Shown piece by piece: positions 34,310 to 46,500 of a stretch of DNA of 64,000 nt; the first letter of the stretch is position 1; each line of letters starts with the position of its first letter. The stretch is from Flammula alnicola (Eukaryota > Basidiomycota > Agaricomycetes > Agaricales > Strophariaceae). The stretch spans positions 62,001 through 126,000 of the forward strand of contig JADNRV010000021.1 in the NCBI GenBank assembly GCA_015499995.1, given 5' to 3'. The notes under the pieces were generated by a model that was not told where the DNA came from, did not search any database, and worked only from the letters and a program-made list of their open reading frames with translations. A program made the translations under genes and the position numbers.

Positions 34310-36582
34310 TTAGGCCTGGGTTGCCACCTGAGCCTCGCCCTTGATCTCCTTCAAAATATAACCCTCCAACCCACCACACAACCACAGCTCCTGGACACTG
34401 GCCCCAATCGGCTTAACAGCATACAGCTTCTCCTTGCCCGGAACCCCACTCGACAGCACGACCTTGCCGTCCGTCATGCCGATGGACACATGCAGACCCT
34501 TATCCACCGTCAACTCGCCATCCCGGCCGCCAGCACCGCGCTTCCGGTCCTTCGCATAGGCCTCGGTGAGGTCGCGCACGAGCTCCGGACACTCGAGACA
34601 CACAAGCCCGTTGTTAATCGCATTGCGCTTGAAGATGTCCCCAAACGAGCCTGCGATGACGAGCGGCACCCCAGCGGCTTTGAGCGCGGTCGCTGCCTGC
34701 TCGCGCGACGAACCGGTGCCAAAGTTGTACCCCGACACAAGGATGGCGCCTTCCTTTGTGTTTGGGTCCTTCGCTTTGACTTGGGAAGCGACGAGCGAGG
34801 AGACGAGGGTGGCGAACGCTGGATCGTAGTTCTCCATCACCACCTCGGCTTGGCGCGCGAGCGTGATGTCGTCTTGGTAGGTGTATTTTCCGGGGTAAAT
34901 GCCGTCAGTGTTGAGATTATCCTGTGGTGCGAATAGGAGGGGTCCAGAGAAGACAGCAGGGAATCCTGAGAGGAGAGGCTCCTGGGTTACTGGAGCATCT
35001 GCAGACGCCTTGGACGACGCACTGTCCACAATGGAGAACGTAGGCGCTTGCACGGGTGGCAGCTTTGCAGGATCCAACGAATCAGGACCACAAATATATC
35101 CCTTGATAGCACTAGCAGCTACCACCGCCGGACTCGCCAGGTACGCTTGAGCGTTAGGGTGTCCCATTCTGCCTTTATAGTTCCTGTTGGTTGCGCTGAT
35201 ACCCGTCTCGCCCTCCTCGAGGAGGCCGACACCAAGTCCAATGCATGGTCCACATCCCGCGGGCAGAGGCTTCGCGCCGGCACGGACGAGTGCATCCCAG
35301 TCTCCTCGTTTCTCGGACTCTTGCTGCACCGCTGAGCTAGCGGCTGCGATGTAGAACTCGACACCAGGCGCGACCTTGTGGCCGGACACCACAGCTGCTG
35401 CTGCTGCGATGTCGGATACACGCGAGTTGGTGCAGCTGACGAGGTAGGCTTTCTGAATCGGGATGCGTTTCTCCTCCAGGACATCTAGCGGGGTCGATAC
35501 TTTAACGCTGTTCGGGCCAGAAACGTGCGGCACGAGGGTAGAGAGGTCGAAGACGAGATGGGAAGAATATTCAGCTCCGGGGTCCGAACGGAGGTTGTTG
35601 GCACGGAGGGCCTTCAATCTCTCTGCGTTTATTCGGGGATGCACAGGTGGCGGGGGGATACCAGGCGACGACGCGAACGTCCTCAACTCCAGCTTCTTCA
35701 GGACACCTTCATACCACAGGAGGAGCGTCTCATCCACAGGGAACACACCCGCCAAAGCACCCCACTCCGTCGTCATATTCGCAATAGTCAGCCGATCATC
35801 CACGGCGAGCGCCGCGACGCCCTCGCCCGTAAATTCCAACGCGGCATTCAGCACCTCGTCCTTGTTGAACGACCCACACAGTGCGACGATCACGTCTTTG
35901 CCAGTAACACCCGGCGCGAGGCGGCCGCGCAGCTCGACGTTGACCATCCTCGGCACCTGCCACCACGTCTTGCCTGTAGCCCACAGCGCCGCCGCGTCCG
36001 CGCGCACGATAGGCGTCCCCACGCACCCGACACCACCGTACATGTTGCTATGACTGTCCGAAGCGACCGTAAGAGTGTGCGGGAAGGCGTATCCTTCCTC
36101 CACGAGAACTTGGTGGCCTATTCCCCGGCCGGCGGGGTAGAAGTCGACCCCGTGTGTGCGCGCGAATTCTTCAATCATGGCGTATTTTGAGAGGTTCTTG
36201 GAGGAGCGGTTTTGCACATCGTGGTCCAGAGTGAACACAGGCTGCTTAGGGTTGTATATGCGCGTTGCACCTATCGATTTGAACCTATTTCATGTCCGAA
36301 CAGATATATTCAGTCTCCTGTGCACACGAAGATGAAAAAATAAGATACAGACTTGGAAATAACCGGTCCAGTATTATCGTGCGTCATGACGTGTTCAGGC
36401 CGAATCATAACATAATCTCCAGCTTTTACGACTTTGCCTTGAGGTAGACCAACAGCATACTTCTGCACGACCTTTTCTATAATCGTCTGTGGTATACGGG
36501 GATGCTCGCTGGCGACACTGGCTAGGAACCTCCGCGATGCACCGCGCCCATATGAACGGACCCAGAGAGAGGGTGGGCGCAT
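34310..36582 (-). CDS. LYS4: Homoaconitase, mitochondrial
   Basis: Converts homocitrate to homoisocitrate in the fungal alpha-aminoadipate lysine pathway; a [4Fe-4S] enzyme of the mitochondrial matrix. Two exons, about 730 residues. ATG 36582 ([19 protein letters not shown]) gives an Arg-rich presequence. Landmarks: [45 protein letters not shown], cluster cysteines in [12 protein letters not shown] and [11 protein letters not shown], and in the swivel domain [20 protein letters not shown] and [16 protein letters not shown]. An upstream in-frame ATG (36768) exists but precedes the presequence. It is convergent with F-box copy C. Long frames on the opposite strand are GC-skew shadows. Confidence 0.95.
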
Positions 36583-37041
36583 CGGTGCTTGATACAGTGA
36601 GGTTGTATCAAGACTGGATATGAGGAGGAAAACGGGGATGAAAGTGATTATTGCGCGAAATGTGATTTGCCCAACGATTTCTTGCATTCTGGTCCCGTTG
36701 GCTTTTGATCCTAACAAAGCCGGCCCGTTAAAGCCGATGATTTCATACCTTAAGCGCCGAAATGGCAACTACAGGCGAGAAATGGTAAGTATCTGGCCTT
36801 CATACTCGAGGGTTTCCCTATTCTCTCTCTTTTCTACTTCATGAGGTAGTTTGCGCAATACATGGAATCAACGCCAACAACACTATCGTGTGATCATGAC
36901 CAATGTTTATTTTTGGCTCAGCAAACATCAGTCAGCGGTGGCTTCAAGTCCTCGATATACAGTCATACAGGCCTCAAACCGAAAACAGAGCCAAAAATGT
37001 GAAAAGAATCAGAACACCAGAATATTTCTAAGTACCGTCCA
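36583..37041. other. Intergenic between LYS4 and the DUF1295 gene
   Basis: LYS4 promoter and 3' flank of the DUF1295 gene. No coding signal. Confidence 0.5.
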
Positions 37042-38389
37042 TCAATCCTCTTTTACAGCACCCCAAACCAACCTTTCCACCTCCTTTTCCTCCTTAACGC
37101 CATCCAAAAACTTCAACCTGAGGCCCTTGGTAAATGTAACCGTCGGCGCAAACATACCGACTCTCTTCTGATACGCAGCGTACGCCTCCGGGTACTTGGA
37201 ACTCGAAATGGCTTCCGTGTATAGCGTAGAGGAGAAAAAGAGACCGGAGAGTGCGATTGCGGGAAGGAGGTGGTAAAATAAAGGGAGGAGTGTCGCGCGG
37301 AGGCTCTCGATAAGGGTTTGCCGTAATGCTGGGTTGAGGATAGAGGTTATGGTTGTACGAATGGCTGGAAGAAGTTCGGAAAGAGATAGATGAGGTAGGT
37401 TCGGGGCCGATGGAGAGAGAAGGGGGAAGAGGGTGATGATCCACTGCAAAATAATAAAATAAGGTAGAGTGAGCAGATGCAAGAGAAATATTCAGTAAAA
37501 CATCCAACTTACCCAGAAGTCCTGCTCGCAAGAGAAATTTGGGTGTCTCACATACTTCCACAGGCCGCGCGTGATGAAACCTCGCTTAGCATCATCTGGC
37601 GTCCATGCCAGACGCGCGCCAGGCCAATGATCCTTCGGGTCATAAGCCTTTGCAGACGCGATGCCTTTCTCCTTGGCAAAATACGCATGTTTGTACGCAT
37701 GAAAGGCATATTGCTGGTTGTCTGCGGTGAACTCCAAAGCCAGTATGACGAGAGCGAGGGCAGCGAGGGCGTAGTCAGACAGCGCAAGCGCTGTGTGGGG
37801 CTGCAATACAGAGGCTGTGTGCGTGGGCTGACCGAGGAGAAGGAGAAGGATGTTTTGGATAGCTGCTATGAACGAGAGGTTTACAACATGAAAGAGCCAT
37901 GTTGGGATTTGTTTGCGGAGAACGGCCCAGCGATAGTCTTCCTCTTTTCTAGAAATGGTTTAGGGAAGAAATACTTTGAAATATAGAAAGGATGACACAC
38001 AGGTTGAACAATCCCCGGCGGTAGGTGTTATAGCTCAGGCTATTGCAAGTTCAACAACTTTACTATTTGAATGAGGCGAATGAGGCGACTCACCGACACA
38101 TCCAAGTGGAGACGAGAGAGAACATCAAGAGAGCTCTTGGACTAAAGTCTTTGACAGTAGACCACCCGAGCTCTTTTGGGGCGTATGGTACGAGCATGAA
38201 TGGCTGCGCATTCGGCAATAGGGGAAGCAGGGCATAATACGCAGTGTATATAGTGGGTAAGAATGTCCATAGACGGTCAACCTGAGATGCATTTTTTGTT
38301 ACAATTGATGCAACATATGTTGCGAGAGTGGAAAAAAGACAGAGCTGGGCAGGCCAGTCAAGGTAGGGAGGGAGGTTGAAGAGAGTCAT
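37042..38389 (-). CDS. DUF1295 / steroid 5-alpha-reductase-like membrane protein
   Basis: Polytopic membrane protein of the DUF1295 family, related to steroid reductases and ICMT-type methyltransferases; substrate unknown. Reads on minus from ATG 38389 (MTLFNLPPYLDWPAQL); an ATG 12 bases upstream is also possible. Landmarks: ASQVDRLWTFLPTIYTAYY near the N-terminus, the junction MCRLSYNTYRRGLFNL, then EEDYRWAVLRKQIP, hydrophobic helices, and the conserved GLWKYVRHPNFSCEQDFW followed by further helices and RVGMFAPTV. The R-H-P-N-F/Y motif is the usual cofactor-site signature of this superfamily. At least four exons join in frame. Confidence 0.82.
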
Positions 38390-38480
38390 GGTGCAGCGCA
38401 ACCTGTGAACACACCTGGGCCCGTTGCTTTAAATCATGATCGTCGCTGACTAAGCATCCCATTCTTCTCTTCCAACCACA

Positions 38481-39372
38481 ATGAGCAGCAGTGTTCTGAT
38501 CCAGGCCTTTGCCCCCTTCCCCACTTTCTCTCTCTCCGTCCCACAATCCGCAGAAATCAGAGACCTCTTCCCTCTCATTCACGAACGATATCCATCATTC
38601 CCACTTTCGCTCGCGGATTCTCTCGTTTTCTCGACACATTCCGGCCATGTTCCACCTGTGCACTCGCTCGTTTCCGAGCTCAAACCGGCCGAGTCGCCTG
38701 CCGGTTTCGTCACTTTGCGACTTTCGCCGCGTCTGCTCGGTGGAAAGGGTGGTTTTGGAAGTCAGCTGAGGGCCGCTGGTGGTCGTATGAGTAGCCAGAA
38801 AACGAGCAACAATGACTCCTGTCGGGATCTCAGTGGGCGGAGACTGAGCACTATCAAGGAAGCCAAAAAGTATGCCTGTGTGCATTCATTTCTTCCGCGT
38901 CTCTTGCTGATACACTTCGCGTCCTAGGTTGGCTGACTACATCGAACACGAGCCCGCACGTCTTGCAGCCAAAGCCGAGGCTCAACGACTCAAGCTCGAA
39001 ACACTCGAGCGGAAGCTGGGCATCGAGTCCTCCTCGGCTTCATCTTCCAGCAAGCCTGCTGATGCTAGCGCTGCACCCACCGTCTCTGCAGGCAAGAAGC
39101 ATCGTTTCGATGACACCGAATACCTGGAGAAAAGCGAGGAGCTCAAGGAAAGCGTGAAGAACGCAGTATCCGCCGCGTTGTTGTTGAAGAAGAAGAAGAA
39201 AGCCAAGCTCTCTCATCCTACGGATAATGCTACTGCGCAATCTGGGGAGAAAAGCGAGGAGAAGGAGAAGAAGATCGTCGAGAAGGAGAAAGTCAAGGCT
39301 GCACTCGCCAGTGCCCAGCCCCTTGATCCCGTCCCCACAACTGCGGTGGCATTGGATGCTGTTGGCGCGTAG
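38481..39372 (+). CDS. SDE2: SDE2-like splicing and genome-stability protein
   Basis: Sde2 has an N-terminal ubiquitin-like fold that is cleaved by deubiquitinases after a diglycine; the Lys-starting product joins the spliceosome and supports telomere and replication-stress functions (known in fission yeast and human). Here residues 1-85 form the ubiquitin-like part, followed by [20 protein letters not shown] with the G-G/K-G-G processing site and [18 protein letters not shown]. One intron joins EAKK to [11 protein letters not shown]. The C-terminal half is charged and coiled ([32 protein letters not shown]). ATG 38481 starts the fold directly. It is divergent from the DUF1295 gene, 91 bp apart. 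Confidence 0.92.
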
Positions 39373-39494
39373 GTTGAGTTTTCCAAGTATGTAGTTTATG
39401 TGTGTATATTCTTTTGTATCGTCTCGACGCTCTAATTGGCTTTTTTCGTGATCTGAGAAAGCCTCCCGACCCTATATCTCAGTGCCACCGTCCT

Positions 39495-40285
39495 ATCTCT
39501 GCCAGACCGCATCACACGTGTAAGAAATACAGCATCCAGCGATGCGGATGACAGATCCATAAACTGCTTCCTCTGGCCTGGGCTTGTACATACGTGTCAC
39601 GATCCACTCAGTCGCCGTCTCCGTTGTTGCCTTTCATACTTAATCGCGAACTTCAGTGGTGTTTTTCATTCATGGATGAATCCGACTTGAATTTTGCCTA
39701 CTGTTTCTGCATTCATGGAGGTTTATGGTCGATTTACAAGATCATACGACCGCCTCTCCAGAGACTTCTTGCATTGTTTCTAAGAGGGGCTTGGCTACCA
39801 ATCTCGGCGAGTGGCGATCTCAGGATAGGACCCGGTTCAGTCGACAGCGCTGGTTTAGATTGGATCCACTTTCCAGACAAGAACTCGAAGTACCCCGAGA
39901 ATCATTCACAGCGAAGGACGTCGACGAGTTGGGGGGGCTAAGGTGTACATACAAGCGCCGTCCACGATGAATATGGTCAATTATGTCAAAACAGGGATCT
40001 GCATGCCCGATCGTCGATTGGAATTTTGCTTCCGCGATGCTAGCTTTCAGGGAAACCAGGATAAAGGTGTATCTCTGACAGGCTTGCTGTTTTCTTTACG
40101 CCTTCTCGCTAAAGGTAACATATCGATAAAATGGGCCGTCGGCTCCCTTTGCACAACAGTCGCGTCCAACAATTTTATCACTGCACATATTCGCATTTTA
40201 TACCAATCATTAAACCTTAGCCACTGAACGTCCAACCTAGTCCAGAAGAGTTAATATTGCACCTCGCGTTCTTTGACCTTAAAGT
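39495..40285 (+). repeat. Direct duplication, left copy
   Basis: About 790 bp similar to 41898-42650 (roughly 80 percent with several indels), for example cagcatccagcga, then gatgaatccgact and atgaatatggtcaattat. The two copies bracket F-box gene D, so D sits in a tandem duplication unit of about 2.4 kb. The right copy also ends with a scrap matching the 3' end of gene D. A related short frame in both copies (DLQDHTT, EWRSQD, SR-x-RW, LDPLS) is partly preserved but I do not recognise it. Confidence 0.7.
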
Positions 40286-41518
40286 CGAAATTCGTGGTCT
40301 TGCTTGAAGACAGACCGGTCAATTGAGTTTGCGGTAGGTTTTCGAGTGCTTGCAGCAGTGCATCGCTTTCTCTCGCGGCGCTGATCACGATTTGAAGAGA
40401 CACTCTCCGTAGCGCAGGCCATCCTGAGTTGCTGAGTACTCTGTCTAGTCCTCCCCATTCATCTCCAATTTTGCAACCAACGAAGACACGTATTGCCAGA
40501 TCTTCTAGGACATTCCTTCCTGCCATCTTCTCGAGCTCGTTGCCAAGGCCTGCGAGAAGACAGTCTGTGGGGTAAACAGAGATCTCAAAGGACAATTTCT
40601 TGAGTGTGTTGATAGATGGAGTGATCATCGCAGCAAACCCTGAGAAGGTAACCAGATTACCAACTAGACAGGAAAATGAATCAATGTCGTCCAAACTTTA
40701 TAAAAAAGCTTACCTGATAGATGAATCATTGTTAGGTGGGTGTTTCTTCTCAGTATCGTCTCTGTCACATCCATGTCTTCTATCACATAACAGTAGGCCG
40801 TAATTTTTTTGAGATTTGTTAAATCAAAAATAAGTTGTCCGTCTGAACGCCTCGATTCCAGGATCCCCTTCGGCCCTATGCCGCATTGGGCCCCAAATGT
40901 ATAATCCTCAAGTTGGATGGGTGCAACGGGTAATATCGCAGGAAAGGCGTCGTCCACCTCTGCGATATCAAAGAATTCGATATTCAAATGCTGTAGGCGT
41001 GCACGTGGTAGCAGAGCTGATATGGGGAAGTTCTTGAAGTATTTCAATTCGAGGGAAGTCAGTGTCGGAAGATTCATGAGGCAAAACATGGCATCCGTCA
41101 TTGGTAGAGGCATGATCTTCCAATCGAGTTTTTCAAAGCCATGACCATAATATAGGAGAATGAGAGAGTTCAGCCTGGTAAGTCGTGTGAGGATCTCTGG
41201 AAGGCCAATGAAATCCTGCTTGCCGAAGCTTCCGAGTCTGATGCCGAAACGCAACTTGCGGACATAGCCCGCAATCTCTGGCATAGTGACGAGTAATTTT
41301 CGTAGCATCTTCGTCTTAGGGGACGGAGGCGCGAAGCGCCAGAAGTTGGGTTTGTTAATCGTGATGGAGGCGAATATGTGTTTCCTGCACAGGGGAAGGA
41401 AGGCCCGACAGGTGAACGAGCATGCCTTCAACACGGTGAAATCTCCGAATTCGTCCTCACAAGCAAGAGTGTCGAGAATAACCTCAACGACGTCGAGGGG
41501 AATAACTGGCATGGGCAT
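40251..41518 (-). CDS. F-box-like protein, copy D
   Basis: Exons 41518-40714 and 40663-40251 give 405 residues. F-box-like start: MPMPVIPLDVVEVILDTLAC, then CRAFLPLCRKHIFASITIN. Exon 1, the intron and about the first 85 bp of exon 2 are nearly identical to copy E, except for a hypervariable stretch after the F-box (KPNFWRFAPPSPKT versus KPKDRQCCFTPNT in E) and the loop RLGSFGKQDF. The rest of exon 2 is quite different (YPTDCLLAGLGNELEKM, LQIVISAARESDALL). It is shorter than E in exon 2 by 30 bp, with the frame kept. Confidence 0.76.
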
Positions 41519-41897
41519 CGCGATTCACAGAGTGTCGTTATTGGCCTGTAGCGTTGGAAACGAGGGGACTGGAAACCACTTGCAATACAAATCTAGCACG
41601 TAGGAATTGATAGAGATGTGAATGAATCTTGGTCACTGCTCGAGTCAACGTTGAACGTTGACTCAGCACAAAGCAAATTATGTAATCAAGCCTGAAGTTC
41701 AAAGTTGACCAAGAGGTTTCCTGACCTTTCGGAATTCCAATACTAGTAAGTACTCAGTCTTTTATAGCATCTGTGCCTTCAATACTACCCCTCGAGGTCA
41801 TTGAAATTATTGTGGGGCTGGAAGAACGGCTGAGGCTGGCAAGGCAACGTAGAACCTAGTCCCTTCATCGATCACAAGCTGAGTATCTCGCAATCAA

Positions 41898-42650
41898 ATC
41901 TGCCGCACGGGCAAGAAACACAGCATCCAGCGACCGCATTACCTCCCTCTGCTCAGATAAACTGCTTCCTCTAGCCTGGGCGGCCTGTACATGCATGGCA
42001 CGATCCATTCAGTCGCCGTCTCTGCTCGGCCCTCTTACCTTTCATGATCATACTTAACGGCCAACTTCAGCGGTGTTTCTAATTCATGGATGAATCCGAC
42101 TTCAATTTTGCCTACTCTTTATGCGTTCATGGAGGATTTACAAGATCATACGACTGAGACTCCTTGCACTCTTTCTGAGGGGCTTGCTGCCGAGTGGCGA
42201 TCTCAGGATAGTAGGACCCGGCTCAGTCGACGGCGCTGGGTTAGATTCAAGTTGGATCCACTTTCTGCCAGACAAGAAGAGAATCATTCACAGGGAATTA
42301 CGTCGACGAGGTGGGGGGGCTGAGGTATACATACAAGCGCCGTCCACGATGAATATGGTCAATTATACCAAAATCGGAATCTGCATGCCCGATCGTCTAT
42401 TGGAATTTTGCTTCCGCGATGCCATCTTTCAGGAAAATCAGGATAAAGGTGTATCTATGATAGGTTTGCTGTTTTCTTTACATCTTCTGCTAAAGGTAAC
42501 ATGATATCGACAAAATGGATTGTTGGCTCCAACGATTTTATCACGGCATAAATTCGCATTTTATACCAATTAAACCTTAGCTACTAAACGTACAACCTAG
42601 TCCAGAAGAGCTACTATTACACATAGTGTTCTTGTTTGAAAAGTCTTCGT
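41898..42650 (+). repeat. Direct duplication, right copy
   Basis: Partner of 39495-40285. It ends at about 42600-42640 with tccagaagag and a short remnant of an F-box gene 3' end, showing that the duplicated unit once continued into another family member that has since been lost. The remaining bases to 42822 hold only the 3' flank of RCC1. Confidence 0.65.
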
Positions 42651-42822
42651 TAAGCTGGAATAATCAGGCAAGTGTAGTACAGTCGAACCCCTCTTATCCC
42701 ATAGCCCTAGCAGCACATATTCCCCCATAACCCATTATAAGCTTAAGCAGATTGTCATTCGCGACTTGCGCGGCACCAATTTATTTATCGTCCTAATCAA
42801 TAGCAAAACACATTGGCAGACA

Positions 42823-44347
42823 TCAAGTCTTTTTTTCCAGGAGAGCCAGGCAGTGCGGTCCCCCACATGCGACAGCTTTTGCTCTCCACGAGCCCTCTCG
42901 GCGAATGACAACGGTCGGAGTAGAAGCTTCCGTGCAATCACCAAGTCCTAAACCACCTTGGTTGTGTTGCCCCCAACTAAACATGACACCGCTCGCCGTG
43001 ATGGCAAGGCTGTTGCGGCTCCCTGATGAAAGGTGTATAATGGGGTCACTGGAGGGGACGGGCTCTGGAAACGTCACCAACACTGGTTCTGGCAAGAACT
43101 GTTCAGATTGTCGGTTGCTGAAAGCCTTGTCCATTTCTGCAAGCCCCAGGCGTCCATCAAATGAAGATCCGCAAGCATAAACCTTGCCGTCGGATGCAAG
43201 GAACAAGGTGAAACAGTCACCACCTGAGATCTCAATAATCTGAGCTCCTCCGAGCTCCTCTTTGCTCAGTCCGATAACCTTCATCGGTGTATGGACAAGA
43301 GCTGCATCTGGGGAAGAACCAGAGTCCCTGCCCACCCCGATCTGACCCATGGTGTTCAAACCCCACCCCCACACAACACCTTCATTGTCAACTGCGAAAG
43401 ATTGGTGAACACCTGCGCCAATCACGACGGCCTTTCTGGAGCGGTGGCCAAGAATGACTTTCTCCGGTACAGTTCCGTTGATCTTACGGCGCGCGATAAC
43501 TTTGCGTCCCAATTGTCCATATTCGCCGTTTCCGAAGGCATACACATTTCCGCACGCAGTCAGCGCAAGCAAGTGGTCCTGTCCAGCTGCTATTGAGACG
43601 AACTTTTCTGGGGACTGTGGTGGACGCGGAGATATGAGTATTAGTTTAGGCACAAATTGGCGAGTTGATTGGGTAGAGAATCCGACGGCACCTTGGCTAT
43701 CCTAAGGGAGAAAAGGTGAAAATGTCAAAAACTGGCGGCATCTAAAGCTCCAACTTACCCTGAAAGATCCCCACACCCGCAGCCCGCCTTCTGAGTCAAG
43801 AGCTGCGGAAATGTTGTCGCCAGCGGCAACTTTGACTGCGCGGAACCCTTCATCTACCAAAGCCTGAACAGGACGTGGACTGGCCTCGACGTCTTCAGAT
43901 GGCACGAACTCTCCCGGTTTCAGAGGATTGGGTACATTTGTCGTCTCGCGACCCAGAGCGCCCTCATCGTTGATTCCAAAAGACCAGACCTGACAGAACT
44001 TGAGAGGCTGATGTAGCGATAAAAATTGTACCTCTTACCGTCCCATTCTCGTCGACCACAAGGCTATGCATTCCACCTGCGGCGATGGCCACCAGTCCGG
44101 TACCCTCAGTACCAAAAGCACCCTCTTTGACCATCCCCTCGACTAGAGTGTTCCTCTTTGGTTTGTCCCACTCGTCCTTGCTCCCTTCGGGCATAGGCCC
44201 CACACCAAGCTGGCCGGTATCGCCACATCCCCAACCAAAAAGTGTGAGGGCTGGGCGATGCTGTCTGGGTAGGGTGGGCAGAGAGTTGATAGAAGGCGGG
44301 CTCAAGGCATGTGTACGTTTCGTGGTTGTTTTGGTCGGAAAAGTCAT
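42823..44347 (-). CDS. RCC1: RCC1, Ran guanine nucleotide exchange factor
   Basis: Seven-bladed propeller that loads GTP on Ran at chromatin (Srm1/Prp20 in budding yeast, Pim1 in fission yeast). Three main exons, about 470 residues. ATG 44347 (MTFPTKTTTKRTHALSPP) gives a basic tail suited to nuclear import, preferred over ATG 44464. Blade motifs: LFGWGCGDTGQLGVGP, VWSFGINDEGALGR, VWGSFRDSQGAVGF (the R-D-S/N-x-G pattern of true RCC1 rather than generic repeats), AGQDHLLALTACGNVYAFG, GWGLNTMGQIGVGR, SWGQHNQGGLGLGD and CGGPHCLALL near the end. The first exon starts the propeller directly after the tail. Confidence 0.88.
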
Positions 44348-44715
44348 ACTGACAGTGGGTAGATGTAGCGACCGTGAATGTAGTAAGAGTGTCGATGAGA
44401 CAGAGGTATAACTTGAGTCAAGGGACTGCGGTGGTGTATGAGAAAGTCCAGAACGGTTTGCCAAAGGAATGAAAGACGCACCTTACATTTCAACAGATTA
44501 CGTAAGTGCATCGGGTGTACAACTGACACCGCAGCTGTCTGTGACGGATGGCCTGCATGCACTTGCAAGCTGCGCTCAGAACGTATTTGCGGGCTCTGAG
44601 ACTAGAAAGCGCCTTTGTGTGTAAATCTTGGTGGTATTTGATAATTCCATGCTGACGAGCAATGCTACAGAAATTACTCTGATTGTGTGTTGGTGCTAGC
44701 CAAGAACAAAGTATT
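44348..44715. other. Intergenic between RCC1 and F-box copy E
   Basis: RCC1 promoter and 3' flank of copy E. No gene seen. Confidence 0.5.
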
Positions 44716-46001
44716 TCACTCTTTAAGTTTAACATCGAAGATAAAGTCGATGGTTTTGCTAGATGACAGAACAGGAAATTGTCGCTCGGCTAGGGTTTCT
44801 AAGATCCTCACCAGCTCGTCCTCCTCAGCCACGTTCCTCCAATTCACATAACCATATACAAACTTCGTAATATGGAGCGAAATTCTCTTCAAAGAAGACC
44901 ATCCAGGTTTACTGAAAACCTTATCGAGTTTCCCCCATTCATCTCCGGTCTTGCAAAAGGTGTTCAGGTGAACGAAGACAAAAATCTTCAAATCTTCCAC
45001 GACATTTGCCCCTGCCATTTCTTCAAGCTCGATGCAAACACCAGAAAGAGGATCTTGGTCTTTGGTGTTTACAGAGATCTCAAAGGACAATTTCTTGAGT
45101 GTGTTGATAGATGGAGTGATCATCGCAGCAAACCCTGAGAAGGTAACCAGATTACCAACTAGACAGGAAAATGAATCAATGTCGTCCAAACTTTATAAAA
45201 AAGCTTACCTGATAGATGAATCGTTGTTAGGTGGGTGTTTCTTCTCAGTATCGTCTCTGTTACATCTATGTCTTCTATCACATAACAGTAGGCCGTAATT
45301 TTTTTGAGATTTGTTAAATCAAAAATAAGTTGTCCGTCTGAACGCCTCGATTCCAGGATCCCCTTCGGCCCTATGCCGCATTCGACCCCAAATGTATAAT
45401 CCACAAGTTGGATGGGTGCAACGGGTAATATCGCAGGAAAGGCGTCGTCCATCTCTGCGACATCAAAGAATTCGATATTCAAATGCTGTAGGCGTGCATG
45501 TGGGAGCAGAGCTGATATGGGGAAGTTCTTGAAGTATTTCAATTCGAGGGAAGTCAGTGTCGGAAGATTCATGAGGCAAAGCATGGCATCCGTTATTGGT
45601 AGAGGCATGATCTTCCAATCGAGTTTTGTATTGCCATGACCATAATATAAGAGAATAAGAGTGTTCAGCCTGGTAAGTCGTGTGAGGATCTCTGGAAGGC
45701 CAATGAAATCCTGCGTGTTCAAGGTGATTCCGAGTCTGATGCCGAAACGCAACTTGCGGACATAGCCCGCAATCTCTGGCATAGTGACGAGTAATTTTCG
45801 TAGCGTGTTCGTATTAGGCGTGAAGCAACATTGACGGTCTTTGGGTTTGTTAATCGTGATGGAGGCGAATATGTGTTTCCTGCACAGGGGAAGGAAGGCC
45901 CGACAGGCGAATGAGCATGCCTTCAACGACGTGAAATCTTCGTCGTCACAAGCAAGAGCGTCGAGAATGACGTCAACAACGTCGAGGGGAATAACTGGCA
46001 T
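44716..46001 (-). CDS. F-box-like protein, copy E
   Basis: Exons 46001-45209 and 45158-44716 give 411 residues. ATG 46001 (MPVIPLDVVDVILDALACDD) is preferred over the in-frame ATG 46085 because it aligns with the starts of the other copies. The middle (KLDWKIMPLPITDAMLCLMN, SLELKYFKNFPISALLPH) is almost the same as copy D. Exon 2 beyond SFEISV is closer in layout to A-C (DQDPLSGVCIELEEMAG, FCKTGDEWGKLDKVFSKPGW, LSSSKTIDFIFDVKLKE). The gene is thus a mosaic of a D-like front and an A/B/C-like back. Confidence 0.76.
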
Positions 46002-46284
46002 GGCCGGCGATCGCGATTCAAGGAGAGAGTCGTTATGTGAGATGCCACGCGAGCATGCAAACCGGTAGTTCCCGGGCATCGGCAAAACATCGGCAGAGAA
46101 ACTATTTGATCTCGCCTTCTCTGCCGATATGCGAGTGCAAGACTTCGAGGGATTCGGTCTTTATCTTAGTATCATAGTACACTCTGCGGGCGAATATTCA
46201 TTGACTCTCACCATCTCCGTTGCACGCGAGCGAGCTACGAACGTTGCGAGGAAGACGCGGTGTCGATTCCGCGGTCCTTTGTCT

Positions 46285-46470
46285 TCCAAACTCACGGACT
46301 TGTCAGTCCCTACATATTCTCGATATTCTTGCGAATGATCACTGGGACTACCACCACAAGACATCAAGATGTGCTCTCTGACTTGTCAAGCTCTCCTTCA
46401 TCCTTACAAAAAGGGCATTTTCAGACTGATTATGAATCATGATTACCCTCCAACCCCAGCCGAAGAAAAC
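46285..46470 (+). pseudogene. F-box family N-terminal remnant
   Basis: Opposite in strand to copy E and about 300 bp upstream of it. With a 1-nt shift near 46365 the sequence reads LHILDILANDHWDYHHKTS and then MCSLTCQALLHPYKKGIF, matching the family start (ILDILAWD, then CSLTCHSFLPLCRKRIF). Nothing further of the family follows. Confidence 0.55.
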
Positions 46471-46500
46471 CACTGTCATGGAAACCCAGTGCGTACTCAG

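Noticed and set aside
34184..36190. Long plus-strand open frames (34184-34936, 35463-36053, 35525-36190) opposite LYS4.
   Set aside because: They are antisense to a clear homoaconitase gene with GC-rich codons, have no family features, and arise from codon bias.
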